DNA of 64,000 bases from Isoetes taiwanensis (Eukaryota; Streptophyta; Lycopodiopsida; Isoetales; Isoetaceae). Every line of letters begins with the position of its first letter. The first letter of the stretch is position 1. A program made the position numbers and the translations under genes. The DNA is taken from positions 1,733,927 through 1,797,926 of the forward strand of contig JAJEKV010000001.1 in NCBI GenBank assembly GCA_021234155.1, read 5' to 3'. Positions 1-11,640 of this stretch are shown here, in pieces. The notes under the pieces are model-generated. The model had not been told where the DNA came from. It worked only from the letters and a program-made list of their open reading frames with translations, and ran no database searches.

Positions 1-2769
1 CTGTTTTGAGGTCTGAACTCTTGGATTTGAAATTCAGGGCTTGAGAGCTCTTGTTCTTGAAAAAATTACATAGATAAAGCCCACAGAATTTCCACATGAA
101 ATAAGTCTATCTATAAATAGTATGGGTCCATGTATAAATAGTAATAACAATGGATTGGGCCATTATTGGCAAAATTGACCATCTTACCATGTTCCACTAT
201 TAGACAAAGGTCCACTATTGGTGAGCCCTCCATAGTTTTAATGCATTAGTTTAATTGATCTGATTCTTGCTCACATTGTCTACCGTATTAAACCATTGAC
301 TATTTATAATATAATATAATATATTTCCATTTGATTGCAATTTCTTAAATTTATGTGTATAAAATGTTTTTTTTTATCAAGAACTTCTGTTTTTCATAGA
401 TTACTTGACGTTTTCCCATAGAAATACCTTGGGCTCGATCAACTTATGAAATAGCTTATGAACTATAATTATTAGTTTCCTTCTTTTCTTTTTTCAAATA
501 TGATGCGGGCAAGTGTGGCTTAAGTAGTTTTCTATCAAGGGTTTTCTATATAAGAGCATGATGTCCATGGCATATCTTAAGAATAAGCCATCAATATCCC
601 AACGATTCTAGTCAATGCTATTGAGAAGGGTTGTCTAGATGTGGTGAATATTTTATTGCGAGAGTGCCAAATGGATTCTTGCTCACATAGCCTATCATAT
701 CCACAGAGTTTCCACTATAATAAAGGGGGTATACCATCTGAGTTCATAACGTGGTTCTTGTATAATGACTTTTCAGAGTTAATTTAACACCTAAATATAT
801 CATTTACTCTGATTATAGTGATTAAAAAAATCCTCTAATGCAAATATACTTACCACAAATTGTTCAGAAAACCCCCTATAGTTCCATACACATGTTCTTT
901 TGCTCAACGAATGTAATTTTCCCGTTATCATATTAAACAATTGACTATTTATAACATAATATCTCCACTGTACCTGCACATTTTCCTATCGAAACTTAGG
1001 CGATTACCTAATACATGGTGGGCACGATCAACTCAAGAGATAGATTAGGAACTCAACTTTATAGTTTTTTTTTTTTCTTTCCCAAGTACAAGCAAACATG
1101 GCCAGTATTTTTTTAGTGGATGAGTATCATGTCCATGGCATATCCTAAGGATAAGCCATCTATTTTTCAGGGATTCTAGTCAATGCTATTGTGAAGAATT
1201 GTCGAAACATGGTTCATAGTTTTCATGCGGGAGTGCTAATGCCACATGGATTCTTCCTCACATGGTCTACCATATTCCCCAGAGTTTCACTTAGGTATAG
1301 CCATCTATTTTCATAGGGTGGCCCTGGTATACTGACTTTTCAAAGCTAATTAAAACCCTAAAGTATATAGTTCATCCTAGATAGTACAGAAAAACCTACC
1401 CTAATGGTACGTATACCTACAAAGGATGGTCGAAAAAACCCTCTATAGAATAGAATAGAATAGAATAGTTTTTTTAACGTCCACGGAGACCAATATAGTT
1501 CCCTAGACATATTCTTTATGCCCATTGTCTATCTATACTACAATATCTCCACTCTGCTTCCAATCCTTTAGATTCTTTTTTTTTTTTTTGTCAAATGTCT
1601 TATATTAAGAATAGTTTTATTGTCCTTGCAGCAGTTGACATTTTCTCATTGAAGATCCCCTCTACTTAGGTAATTACCTAACACAAAGCGAACTTCAACT
1701 ATTAGTTTTTTTTTTTTTTCCTTTTCTTCCCTCCCCAAATATGATGCTAGCAAATGTGGCTTCAATATTTTTCAATGTAGGAGTATGGTGTCCATGACAC
1801 ATCCTAAGAATAACCCATCTAAGTTTCAATGATTCTAGTCAATACTATAGCGAACAATTGTCTAAGCATGGCCAATCGGTAGTTTTAATGCCGCATGGAT
1901 CCATGCCCACATGGCCTATCACATTCCGCAGAGTTTTCGCTTTTATTAATATAAAGGAATTGCCGATGATTTTGAAATATGAAGTACAAGTTCACCTAAG
2001 GTTTTGGATTATGAAATACTGGGACTCATCTCACTAAGGTTTTAGAATATGAAATATGGAAACTCAAACCTCTACCAAAATAATTTTTTATCCTAATAAG
2101 AATGCCTTAACCAAAGCAACCAAGGAGCTAACATGCTAATTTTTTCTATTGAATCTATATTATTTTTTATAATAATCCATTCAATTATTTTAGGGACATG
2201 GTCTATATTTTCAGAAATTGTGATTTATGCATTTATATCAAATCGCCCTGGAACTCTCTATTATTGTGCTAAATATCTAAACGAGGTGCATCTTAGACTA
2301 CCTCAGTTGTCAAATTCATCCATCCTATGGCCCTGGTGATTTATGCATCCATATCAAATCTCCCTGGAACCTTTTGTTATTGTGCTACTATTCATGCATA
2401 TGCTATTTGTATACAACCCAACAAATGTGAATCCCCTCGTATCATATTAAACCATTGACTATTTATTGATTATTTGTAACATAATATCTCCCTTCTGCTT
2501 GCAATTCCTTGAATTTTTGTGTAAATATTTTTCATATTAAGATAATGATAATTATTGTTTGTCTTCCACTACTTGACATTTTTCTATTGAAAACTCCCTT
2601 ACTTGGCTATTATTTAACACAAGGTGGACACAGTCGACTCAGGAAATAACTTATGAACTTCCTTCTTTTCTTTTCTTTTGAAATATGACGCGGGCAACTG
2701 TAGCTTAAATAGTTTTCTATGAATGGTTTTATGTGCAAGAGCATGATGTTCATGGCATGTATTAAGAAT
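1..2769. repeat. Tandem array of diverged units of about 600-660 bp
   Basis: The phrase 'tccatggcatatcctaag' followed by 'gattctagtcaatgctat' recurs near 568, 1133 and 1790, and a fourth copy starting near 2748 is cut off by the LINE at 2770. A second landmark ('ccattgactatttat' plus 'aatatctcc') recurs near 294, 937 and 2452, and a third (ttgacattttctcattga-like) near 405, 980, 1633 and 2570. Units are AT-rich and diverged. I see no convincing coding region; the 68-codon ORF at 2133-2339 is within the range expected by chance. Confidence 0.75.
1448..1493 (-). mobile_element. 46-bp LINE 3'-end insertion
   Basis: The insert consists of a (GAATA)n tail followed by 'aacgtccacggagaccaa', the reverse complement of the LINE 3' terminus seen at 40930 and 11455. 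TATA flanks it on both sides (1444-1447 and 1494-1497). The neighbouring tandem unit has an uninterrupted 'ccccctatagttcc' near 872, which acts as an empty site. This fits a severely 5'-truncated target-primed insertion. Confidence 0.7.
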
Positions 2770-2835
2770 AAATAGAATAATAATGGAATAGAATAGATTT
2801 TTTAACGTTCACGAAGTCCAAAAGGTTATGGGATC

Positions 2836-3378
2836 TGTAACGTTCGAACCTTGAATGTGCTTATGGGACGTTCCCGAGACACCAGCATAAATGGGTAGAA
2901 GCGACTACTCATAAATGTCTAGACGGTTTTGTCCAGTTGGCTAAGGGCCTGTCGGTTAGGAACGTCACAGTTGGTATCAGAGCAGATCTCGAGTTTGAGT
3001 CTCCATGGGTGCCTATGTGCATGGGTAATTTGCAAAGACTTGGTAATCATTCTGACATAGTATAGCCTTGGATGCTCGAGGACGAGCATAGTTCTAGTGG
3101 GAGAGACTGTAACGGGCCCATGGTAGACCGTTCGAGTATTCGAACCTTGAATGTGCTTATGGGGCGTTCCCGAGACACCGGCATAAATGGGTAGAAGCGA
3201 CTACTCATAAATGTCTAGATGGTACTGTAACGTGCCCATGGTAGACCGCTATTCGAACCTTGAATGTGCTTATGGGGCGTTCCCGAGACACCGACATAAA
3301 TGGGTAGAAGCGACTACTCATAAACATCTAGATGGTTTTGCCCAGTTGGTTAAGGGCATGTCGGTTAGGAACGTTACA
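2836..3378. mobile_element. TRIM (miniature LTR retrotransposon) with 5-bp target duplication
   Basis: The left LTR (2836-2969, 134 bp) begins TGTAACG and ends CGTCACA. Two bases later, at 2972-2983, is TGGTATCAGAGC, the primer-binding site complementary to initiator Met tRNA. The 138-bp internal region has no coding capacity and ends in a purine-rich tract at 3096-3107. The right end is doubled: a truncated LTR (3108-3225) followed by a full one (3226-3378), which begins TGTAACG and ends CGTTACA. GGATC flanks both sides (2831-2835 and 3379-3383). It interrupts the 3' UTR of LINE copy 1. The small LTRs, PBS, PPT and lack of genes define a TRIM. Confidence 0.88.
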
Positions 3379-4032
3379 GGATCTATACAATGGCCTAGTA
3401 CAACCATTACTACTAGGATTAAAAAACCCCTGCCTCGAAAGGTTTTTATGGGAACAACCTTCGTCGTAATGATGATACTAAACAAGCAAGAAGAAAATAT
3501 AAGTAAGCCATGATGACTACTGAGGGCTCAGTTATTGAAGACGCTCATTTGCAACCTCAAGTACATATAATATCATGTCATTTACAGTGCAATGGAATGC
3601 TAAAGTCAAATAACGATTCCTGACCACCTCAAAAGCAGGACATCTTAGCAGAGTGCTTTCATCTTCAATAACCTGTAACTAGGAACATGCATATAATCTC
3701 GCTTCTCGTGGCAATTGCGGTCGCCCCCATCTATTTGTCTCAATCCGTAGCTTGTGAGAATTAATGTAAATTGATGCAATAGCTACAATCTTTTTCTTGG
3801 ATAAAGAAGCAAGCAAATAATCTTGTTATCCTGGTGCCCAAGTGGGATTTGTCTGTGCATGATAATGACAAGTTTTAACTTGGATTAAGATAACTGCATC
3901 CCACATCTTTTGAGAAAAACAACCATTGAGATATTGTTGCAAAAGCTCAAAATCAGAACTAGCAAGCATCATGCAGTGTTCTGGTTGCATAGACTAGCAG
4001 GCAAACCATGCATTACAATTCTCTTTCCAACA

Positions 4033-5827
4033 TCATTTCAAACACTGGGGAGATTCAACCATGGCAAGCGCGAGAAGAGGGTACCTATCATCAGCAATGT
4101 GATGCGTCTTGCTGATATAGTGGAGATGGCACTTCATGACAGAATATTGAAGAGTCCAAAAACATGTCTCTTGTAAAAGAATAGCATAGGGCACCGTAGT
4201 TTTGACTCCTAGGCTGTAAGTGAGAAAGGACTTTTGCACCCGTTCCAAGCTCTCCCAAGCACTAGCACTATTGGCAGGCCCTCATACTTCACCAAAGCCC
4301 GAAGCAAGTGGGCTTTCCGTTACAATCATGAATCTCTGCGCGAAAAAAATTGTTTTGCATTGCATAGAGTGCATTCCAACCAGTAGTCACGCGCTTGGTA
4401 ATACATTGTTCCCAAGGTGTATTCTTACAGAACTCTATACCAAGATACTTGTAGCTATCTACAACTTCAACTTCGTGGCTATCATAGTGCAAAGTTAGAA
4501 CAATATGCCGAGAAGATTGAACTACCAAGAGCTTGATCTTTTAGAGATTAAAACATGTGTTCTCACAAAAACTATACAGAGCATGTAAATATTGTTGCAT
4601 ACTAGCAGTGCTATGTGCCATACGCGAAACATCATCAGCTTACATAAGTTGTCTGATGATATAGTGTGCTAAATGTGAGCCTCTGCCACTATGGTGATCA
4701 AGCCATTCTTTCAATTGATCAATGTATTGTAGGAGATAGAGGGCAACCCTGACGTACTCCAATGCTGCTAGTGATTTAGGTACATGATGCTGGAAGGTTA
4801 GCAGAGACCCTTTCATAGAGCCGATAAACTACATTTTGAAGGTCTTGTGGAACCCCAAGCACTTGCGAGCGCTGCCAAAAAGGCTCGCGAGGTACTGTAT
4901 CAAAGTTAGAAGTAAAAATCCATGAAGCATATATAGAAGTCTTATGTCAAGGTTCGACTATATTCAATAATCATGTGCAATGTGAAAATATAGTATATCG
5001 TAGAATGGCCTGGACAAAAGCTTGCCTGTCCTACAGCACGTACACTAACATGTTCTGTCCGTGATGTCAACTGCTTCTCATAATACTGGCTAGGAGCTTG
5101 GAAAATATGGAATTGACCATAATCATGCTGTAATTCGAAGGGTCATTCTTATTACCTGCTTTGTGAATTGGTACGACCTTAATAGCCCAAGTTTTTGGCA
5201 ATCCTTCTTGCAAAGCTTGATTTTGATGATTGGAAGCAATAGTGGGCCCTCCTATTTAAGCAATTTTGCTTGCAAATCTTGAAGATCAGGAGACTTGCCA
5301 TTGGATAGATGCCACAGACCTTCTTTGACTTCATCTTATGAATTAAAGAATATTACCTACCAAAGGAGGCATAGAATTAAGAATCCCAAGATGATAATAT
5401 AATTGGACCAATCGCTCATCCCATTGCTGCATAGAAATATGTCCAAGAGTAGGATGCGTTTGATATAATATATTGCGTCAGAAGTTCCGAGGCTCACTCA
5501 GCAGCAATTCAAATATTTGCTTCTAATTCTCAACAATAAGGTGTGCCTTCTTGTGTTTCAACATAGATTTATAATTCTTGATGGCATTATGGCATGTATC
5601 TGGCTCAATGATCATTTGCAAGTGTTTTTAAGATGCTTGCATTCTACATCGAACCATAGATTTTCAGGAAAGGATTTCGTACTAGCCTGAGTAGCACTAG
5701 AAGCGCATGTACCAAAGCACATCAGCAAATGCAACATTACGTTCTCGAAGAGTTGGGTAATTGAAACACTACTAATGCGTTTGACACTCGAGTCATATAA
5801 CTTAAATTCATGGATCAAATATATCAA
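4033..5827 (-). pseudogene. LINE ORF2 (reverse transcriptase and C-terminal region), broken
   Basis: Minus-strand fragments read as LINE ORF2. 5612-5827 gives the linker after the endonuclease. 4600-5100 gives reverse-transcriptase pieces (AFDTVPRE-like and a damaged Y-ADD box). 4289-4528 gives VVDSYKYLGIEF followed by WNALYAMQN, and 4033-4248 gives the region with QETCF. The same order occurs in the copies at 40.9, 49.4 and 52.7 kb. No open frame exceeds about 90 codons, so no protein is expected. Confidence 0.65.
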
Positions 5828-5830
5828 ACA

Positions 5831-6574
5831 AAAAATAATTAATAATTAAGTGATACTTGGAGACATCGAGGATTTCACAATCCTCCTCTCCAGAGGTTAG
5901 GCTAATATGTTCCAAGTCCCTTAACAAAGTTTTAGGAATAATATTGTAAGGCAATGTACAAAAAACTCCAAAACTCCTCTAGGTTGATTCTAATCTCACC
6001 AGTCAACAACGTTTCCTGATTCGACTCCATCTGGAAAGTAAGAAATAAGGAATGGGGTTAGTTCTGGGGAAGGATTAAGTGGGAAACAGTCACCTTCGAC
6101 GAGGAAATTTGAAAAATATAGTATCAATCAACTTATCATTAAAAAATTATTGTTTCAGGGATGATCAGTCCCCCACCCGGGTTCTCATATATACCATTGC
6201 CGACACGGATATACGTTTACATACCAATCACCTGGTATGCACGTTGCTCAACCGCCTGATCCTTTGGCAACGACAAAGGGCCGAGTTCATTCAAGCAGTT
6301 AATTCTTTTATTATAATCACTCACATAATCATACTCGATGCAATAATGAAACATGCACTTAAAAGGAAAACGAAAAAAAAAAAAAAAACACTTAACAGTT
6401 ATAATTTAAAGAAAAAAACACTATATGATAAACGATGCTATATGTTAAAGATCAAAGATAGAGATTCTAGCAAAACTTAAACTCTAGACCGGAATTGAAT
6501 TCAAGTCTTTGGAACAACAATCATGAACTCCAACCAACCAGACTAAAAGATTTTACTAGTTTAAGAAGACAAAA
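5831..6574. other. No recognisable gene
   Basis: AT-rich sequence between LINE copy 1 and the LTR-like repeat. A 133-codon plus-strand ORF (6079-6480) contains an oligo-lysine stretch encoded by a poly(A) run and resembles nothing I know; I do not call it a gene. Confidence 0.5.
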
Positions 6575-7605
6575 AGTTCTTATGGATATCATCGTAGGTA
6601 TAACAGAGGAAGTTATTGCGTGTAAAGACAGGTCGGAATGGCAAACAAGGTCGCGACTGCTGGAAAGACGGCAGAATGGACAAAAACATGGTCGAATTTG
6701 AGGAAGAACTCTTCGAGTGAGATTCAAGATGCAATAGGCATGGGACGTGGACGTCCATAGAGGGGTTGCATGCATCCATAGAGGGGTTGCATGCATCCCT
6801 AGAGGGGTTGCATGCATCCAAAGAGGGTTTGCTAGCTATAAAGAGGCTCGGGGGAGAGCTCATGGGGCATTCGGTATCTGTGCTGAGCTCGTGGTTGGGT
6901 GGCGAGTATAGCTAGCATGTCATTTGTGCGTTTTACAAGACCTATTCTAACTGGGAACAGAGGTTTGTGTTTGCCATAACCGCCAGTTCCATGAGCTTTC
7001 TGAAAAGAAAAAACAAACTAAGACAAGCCAAAGATGATTAAGAAGCATCTTCTAAGACATATAGTAGAGGTTTGAGCTTTAAGGAGATCGCTGGCTATAG
7101 AAGTAAACCATGGTAAGCATGATCAAATAGGATTTTGTCCATAGATGAGACATGAAACAACATAACCATTTAAGCAAACTATGGTTCCAAGTCATCACAG
7201 ATTCCATAGCATCCAGCTCTAGTTACCCACCGATCTGCTTTTCTTCTACAGGAATGGCTGGCGCTGGGAGATGCTCCACAACACGAGAAAAAAAACTAAT
7301 GTTTCACTAAAAGGGTCTATTTTCTTAAATACTTTCAGACTTCTAAAATTGGGGAAAATATCCTCCCCTTTCTCATTAATGGAAAAATATCTCTCTATTT
7401 CTACAGATTCTTAGCTAAGTAATCTCGTCCAGCTATTCGAATTCAGATATTTCCTCTATTCTTACCACAAATATCTACCATGCCTGGGTATAAATACCGT
7501 TTTCGATTTGATTTCCAACCATTGCATTTTTTTTCCATAACTAAATATTTCTAACCAAAGGTTAAACAAAAATACGGATTATTATCTTACACTGTAGCCC
7601 CCTAG
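6575..7605 (-). repeat. LTR-like direct repeat, left copy
   Basis: It matches 13262-14093 over most of its length (for example 'ttgagctttaaggagatcgc' in both). It carries about 200 bp extra at 6730-6950. The right edge ends in 'ccccctag' beside the integrase relic. A minus-oriented integrase immediately to the right fits a 3' LTR of a minus-strand Ty3/gypsy element. Canonical TG/CA ends are degraded. Confidence 0.55.
6752..6835. repeat. 21-bp minisatellite, about 4 copies
   Basis: The unit 'catagaggggttgcatgcat' is repeated with slight changes and lies in the segment that the right-hand LTR-like copy lacks. It contains the palindromic core tgcatgca. Confidence 0.85.
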
Positions 7606-7978
7606 ATGTGTCACATTTTCTCCCACATTAAACGTTTATCCATGTCCTCTTGGAAGGAAGTCAAGATAAAGATGTTTAAACTCCCCAGCATCAACCCAAG
7701 ACGCATCCTCAATAGGATATCGTTGTTAATGCACAAGATATTTCTTGACTTCTCGATTTCTCAGTTTTCGAATTTCCATATCCAAAATCCGTTGTAACTT
7801 TCGTAACATTTTCACACCTTGTACCACTAGATCATCTGGTTGTATAATATGCAGTCTTCGAGAAGATAGCGACGAAGATTACTCACATGGAACATATTAT
7901 GAATTCTTAAATGTAACGGCAAATTCAATCGGTAATCCTGAATCCCAACCGACCAATAACTTTGAATGGTCTGGCAAA

Positions 7979-8790
7979 TCATGGAGCTAGTTTCTTCGTT
8001 CTAGGGAATTTTGAAGAATCTTGCTTAGGGTTTATCCTCAGAAATACCTTGTCCTCTATAGCAAACTCGCATTGATGCCTCCTTTGGTTTGCATATTGCT
8101 TTTGCCTATTTTGTGCGACCTGTAAATTATGGCACAAAACTTTCAATTGCTCTTCAGTCCCGTGGATCATTTAATTTGAAGCCTCAACTTGACATAGAGG
8201 ACCTCGCCAATTAAAAAGACATCTGCAATCTTCTCCATAAAGTGCTTGGAATGGGCTCATTTTGAGAGAATCCTCTTACATATTATTGTAAGCAAATTCT
8301 GCAAGTGGTAAAATAGAGTCCCAAGTATGAGAATGATCCATCACATACATCCGTAACATGTCTTCAAGAACCTGGTTAACTCTCTCAACTTCTGAGTACG
8401 AATGTTCTAAAAAAGTCCTTGCCATAATCGACCTGTAAACTTGGTATCCCTATCTGAGACAATTGACATAGGCCATACCATGAAGCCGAAGAATCTTCTT
8501 AACAAAGATACGAGCAATATCCATGGCAGTCGCTGTAGACTTAGTAGGTAGAAAGTGAGCTTGTTTAGTCCCTATCAACTACCACATAAATTGCATCATA
8601 ATCGGATCGCGTTCGAGGAAGGCCAACAATAAAATCCATGCCAATGCTTTTCCATTTCCGCATAGGTATATCCAAAGGTTGTAAAAGACCCGGTGTTTTA
8701 AGATGTGAAGCTTTAACCTTCTGGCAAGGTAAACAACTAAGAATATAGTACTGGATATATCTCTTCATTCCTGGCCAAAAGTAATGCTAA
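7979..8790 (-). pseudogene. Ty3/gypsy integrase relic
   Basis: On the minus strand, 8565-8768 reads as an integrase N-terminal part (C-x2-C of the HHCC finger in SCLPCQKVK) followed by the catalytic-core start IGMDFIVGLPRTRSDYDAIY, with the first Asp present. 7979-8170 reads as the integrase C-terminal region (QNRQKQYANQRRHQCEFAIE then DKVFLRINP). The core between them is interrupted by frame breaks. No gag, protease or RT is seen nearby. It is the pol remnant of the element that probably owns the flanking LTR-like repeats. Confidence 0.75.
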
Positions 8791-8819
8791 CAAACCTTTC
8801 TCCCAGCTGTATCTCACGC

Positions 8820-9202
8820 CGGAACCCAGAGTAGCAGTTGACTGGTGCTCACTTTTTTGGTGAGGTTTCTGCATTAATCAAGGTTAGATTTCTGCTGTGA
8901 TTTTTTATTTTAATTCTAGGGGACTTTGAGTGTATTTTTGGCTAAGGTGGAGGTAAGAGTCCCCCCTTGGCATATTTTTCATTATATTCTCTAGAATTAG
9001 TTGTTTTTCTATTAATCTTTCTTGCGTTTTTGGTCAAGGGGATAAGTTTTAAAGTGTTTGGGAACAATAGATCGATGGTTCGATCTAATGTATTGTTATT
9101 GTTATTGGTCCTCCAATGGTGGTGGTACGAATCCCCCCTTGGATATAGGGACTTTCTTGTGGGTGGCTAGAGAGGATGCCTCCTCTTTTTATTGTACTTT
9201 AA
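8820..9202. other. Degenerate flank of the 281-bp tandem repeat
   Basis: No gene seen. It holds an early copy of the 'ggtggtacgaatcccccc' motif near 9119, which recurs in the tandem units to the right. Confidence 0.45.
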
Positions 9203-9642
9203 CCATGGTGGTGGTACGAGTCCCCTCAAGTGTTAATCATGATTAAGTTGTGATTGCAGGTACAGAGAGGCGACAAATCGACTTGACGTATTATTTTAAA
9301 TCATTCTTGTACATTACCCATGGTGGTGGTACGAATCCCCCCATGTGTGCCTTGCATAGTTATATATTATTCTCAATTATTTTATATGACGTTACCCAAC
9401 CCTCTTGGTTGTGGTGATTATCTAAGGGGCATGCCCCAAGGTTATTGGTCAAGGGTTTAAACCCTTGACAGTATTGCACACTTGATGGAGGTACGACTCA
9501 TCTCTAGTGTTAATCGTGATTAAGCTGTGATTGCAGGTACAGAGGGGCGACAAATCGAATTGATGTATTGTTTTATCTCATTCTTGTACTTTACCCATAG
9601 TGGTGTACGAGTCCCCCCATATGTGCCTTACAATCGATACCA
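9203..9642. repeat. 281-bp tandem repeat (first unit and start of second)
   Basis: Unit 1 runs 9203-9483. Unit 2 runs 9484-9642 and continues after the LINE at 11476-11602. Each unit has 'ggtggtacgagtcccc', 'gattaagctgtgattgcag', 'gcgacaaatcga', and a segment with a tRNA-promoter-like A box (taaggggcatg, near 9424) and B box (gggtttaaaccc, near 9452). The second copy has tagctaagggg and gggttcaggcc near 11536-11579. I infer a satellite or tRNA-related repeat; function is unknown. Confidence 0.6.
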
Positions 9643-11475
9643 ACCACCGAACTGGCCATGGTCATTTTCTGTTTGCCAAGTCATATGGGCATTCTCAACA
9701 AGTGGTGTAAAACCGGGCAGAGGCAGCGGAAATCAGGGACTTAGGCAGGCTTTCGACCCTGACATTTGACCATTGATCACATCTTCACACTCAGGGCCCT
9801 GGTCGAGGACAGCAGGAACCGTCGGGAGGACCTGTACTGCTGTTTTGTGGACTTTGCAAAAGCTTTCGACACGGTACCCCGGGAAAAGTTGTGGGCGAGA
9901 TTGCACCATCTGGGGCTCCCTGTGGATCTATAGAACGCAGTGTACAGACTGTACGAGAGCTGCACAGGCCGCATGCAACTGGAAGGACAGTCATTTGCAA
10001 GCAGTATTGGAGTTAGGCAAGGTTGTCCTCTCTCACCCACACTCTTTGAACTTTACATTGACCAGTTGGAAGCCTGGCTTGCTGCCAATGGGGGAGACGG
10101 TATACAGCTCTTGCACCAGGTCATCCTGCAGCTCATCTATGCGGATGATATGGGCCTCTTGGCCCATACACGGAGGGGCATGCAGCACACCTAGATGCCC
10201 TCGACACATTCTCGCCAGAGACGGACATGCGTGCCAAACTGCCAAGACTAAGGTGGTCCTCATATCCTCCTCACGTCATCCAAAGACCTCCGGCCACTTA
10301 TCGGGCGGATGGTAGAGGTCACACCCCTACCAAGGCACCGGGTTGGAATTTCCGCCCTCAATGTATTGGGATGCATCCATTCCCCTTTGGGTGACCGTGA
10401 TGTTGGAAAGGCCAGACGCAATGGAAAACAATAGTCTGTGGCGTCAGTATGATCGGGGCCACCAATCACATTTGTTCCGGCAATCGGTGGAGCCAGTTCT
10501 TTCGTATGGGGTCGAGGTGTGGGGCCCAAAGGGTGTCTTTGGTAATTTGGAACGACTTGGAGCAGGTCCGTAAGGGGCATTTTTACGCTGGCACTTGGGG
10601 TCAAGCCTCGCCCCCATATCGACAAAATTCATGCCCCCGCAAAGATGCGCCCCTCGATAGACACATTGTTTATTTTCAAAAGGTGGCCATCATGGGGCGA
10701 CACTCGCCTCGCGACTTGGCTTACGCTGCGGGCGATGAGCCCGCAATGACTCGGGGCTTGTTGAAGGACAAGAGAGCTGGAAAGGCGCTGGAACGAGGCA
10801 CATAGGTGCGCCCAGTGCACATGCACGCCGCCGGATAGGCCGAGGGGTTACTTGGACTCTTGTTTCCGGGGAAGCTCGGGGACCACAATGCTCGAACAGT
10901 AAAGATGGCACACTACAAACAAGACATAAACCCCACCCGATTCGAGGCCCACAACTCTACCTGCGTTCTCGGTGCCCATGAAGAAGCAGCAGGATCAACG
11001 CGCCCATTCGAACAGGGGGCCCACCATCTTCGGCTTGAGAGGGGTCGATTGGATTGGAGAGCCGCCGGGGCCGGGCTTTTGTGGTTGCCCATCGGGGTTG
11101 TTGAGGATGAAAGCCATGCCTTCCGTATCCGACCTATTATAGTCGATCGGGGTTCGCTACGCCCTCTTGGTGCGACACGGTGCGCCATCGCACGAAGCTA
11201 CTCAAGACTGCCGGGCTCGATCCCTTGGCCCTACCTCCGTGGAGGTTTTGGATCCGCAGACTCACCTCTCTGCCCCCCCTGGCGCCCACCGAGGTGCCGG
11301 AAATTCATGTGTATATGTATATTTGTACCGTTGTCAAGTTTGTTGTCTTTGACAATTTTTCCTCAGAAGGGGATTTTTTAATCCAAGTAGCAACGGGCTT
11401 GCTGCACCCATGTAATTTGGGTCCCATAGGCCGATTGACCTCCGCGGACGATAAAAGAACCTTCCTTCCTTCCTT
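9643..11475 (+). mobile_element. 5'-truncated LINE (copy 2) with (CCTT)n tail
   Basis: Plus-strand ORF2 relic. RT motifs occur in shifting frames: DFAKAFDTVPREKLW near 9845, GVRQGCPLSPTLFELYIDQL near 10010 and YADDMGLLAH near 10140. The C-terminal part follows, ending with the zinc-finger remnant GVVEDESHAF near 11095. The 3' end carries 'gacctccgcggacgataaaa' and then four CCTT repeats. The element separates two halves of a 281-bp tandem unit at 'cCCTTAC', with CCTTAC present on both sides, probably as the target duplication. Confidence 0.8.
9773..10800 (+). pseudogene. LINE reverse transcriptase, frameshifted
   Basis: The sequence encodes the RT palm of LINE copy 2. The 84-codon frame 9940-10194 holds LYESCTGRMQLEG, then GVRQGCPLSPTLFELY, then LIYADDMGLLA, so the catalytic Asp pair is still legible. 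The upstream part (DHIFTLRALVED, CFVDFAKAFDTVPRE) is in other frames, and stops interrupt it near 9930 and 10192. Longer ORFs crossing the same bases in other frames are shadows. Confidence 0.75.
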
Positions 11476-11640
11476 CCTTACTTAGTTTTATGTTATTCTC
11501 TAATATTCTATATGATATCACCCAATTGTGATGATTAGCTAAGGGGCATGTCCTAAGGCTATTTGTCAAGGGTTCAGGCCCTGGATTTGTATTGCACACT
11601 TGGTGGACGTACGAGTCCCCCCATGTTGTGGGTGTGTTTG
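11476..11640. repeat. Continuation of the split 281-bp tandem unit
   Basis: Resumes directly after the LINE tail at 'ttagttttatgttattctc', matching 9365 onward, and leads into a third 'gtacgagtcccccc' copy at 11610. Confidence 0.65.

Larger units (their letters stand above)
2770..5830 (-). mobile_element. Decayed non-LTR retrotransposon (LINE copy 1), containing a TRIM
   Basis: Read on the minus strand, the 3' end is at 2770 with a GAATA-type tail and the terminal motif GTCC-GTGGACG-like also seen in the other copies. After the TRIM at 2836-3378 the LINE 3' UTR resumes; 3379-3490 aligns by eye with 40980-41095 of LINE copy 3. ORF2 pieces follow: the C-terminal part at 4033-4528 (motif VVDSYKYLGIEF), a damaged ADD catalytic region near 4640, AFDTVPRE-like sequence near 4880, and the endonuclease-RT linker (ENLWFDVECKHLK) at 5612-5827. 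Many stops and frameshifts make it inactive. Confidence 0.75.

Noticed and set aside
9773-10315. 180-codon plus ORF
   Set aside because: Out-of-frame shadow of the LINE reverse transcriptase, whose motifs lie in the other frames.
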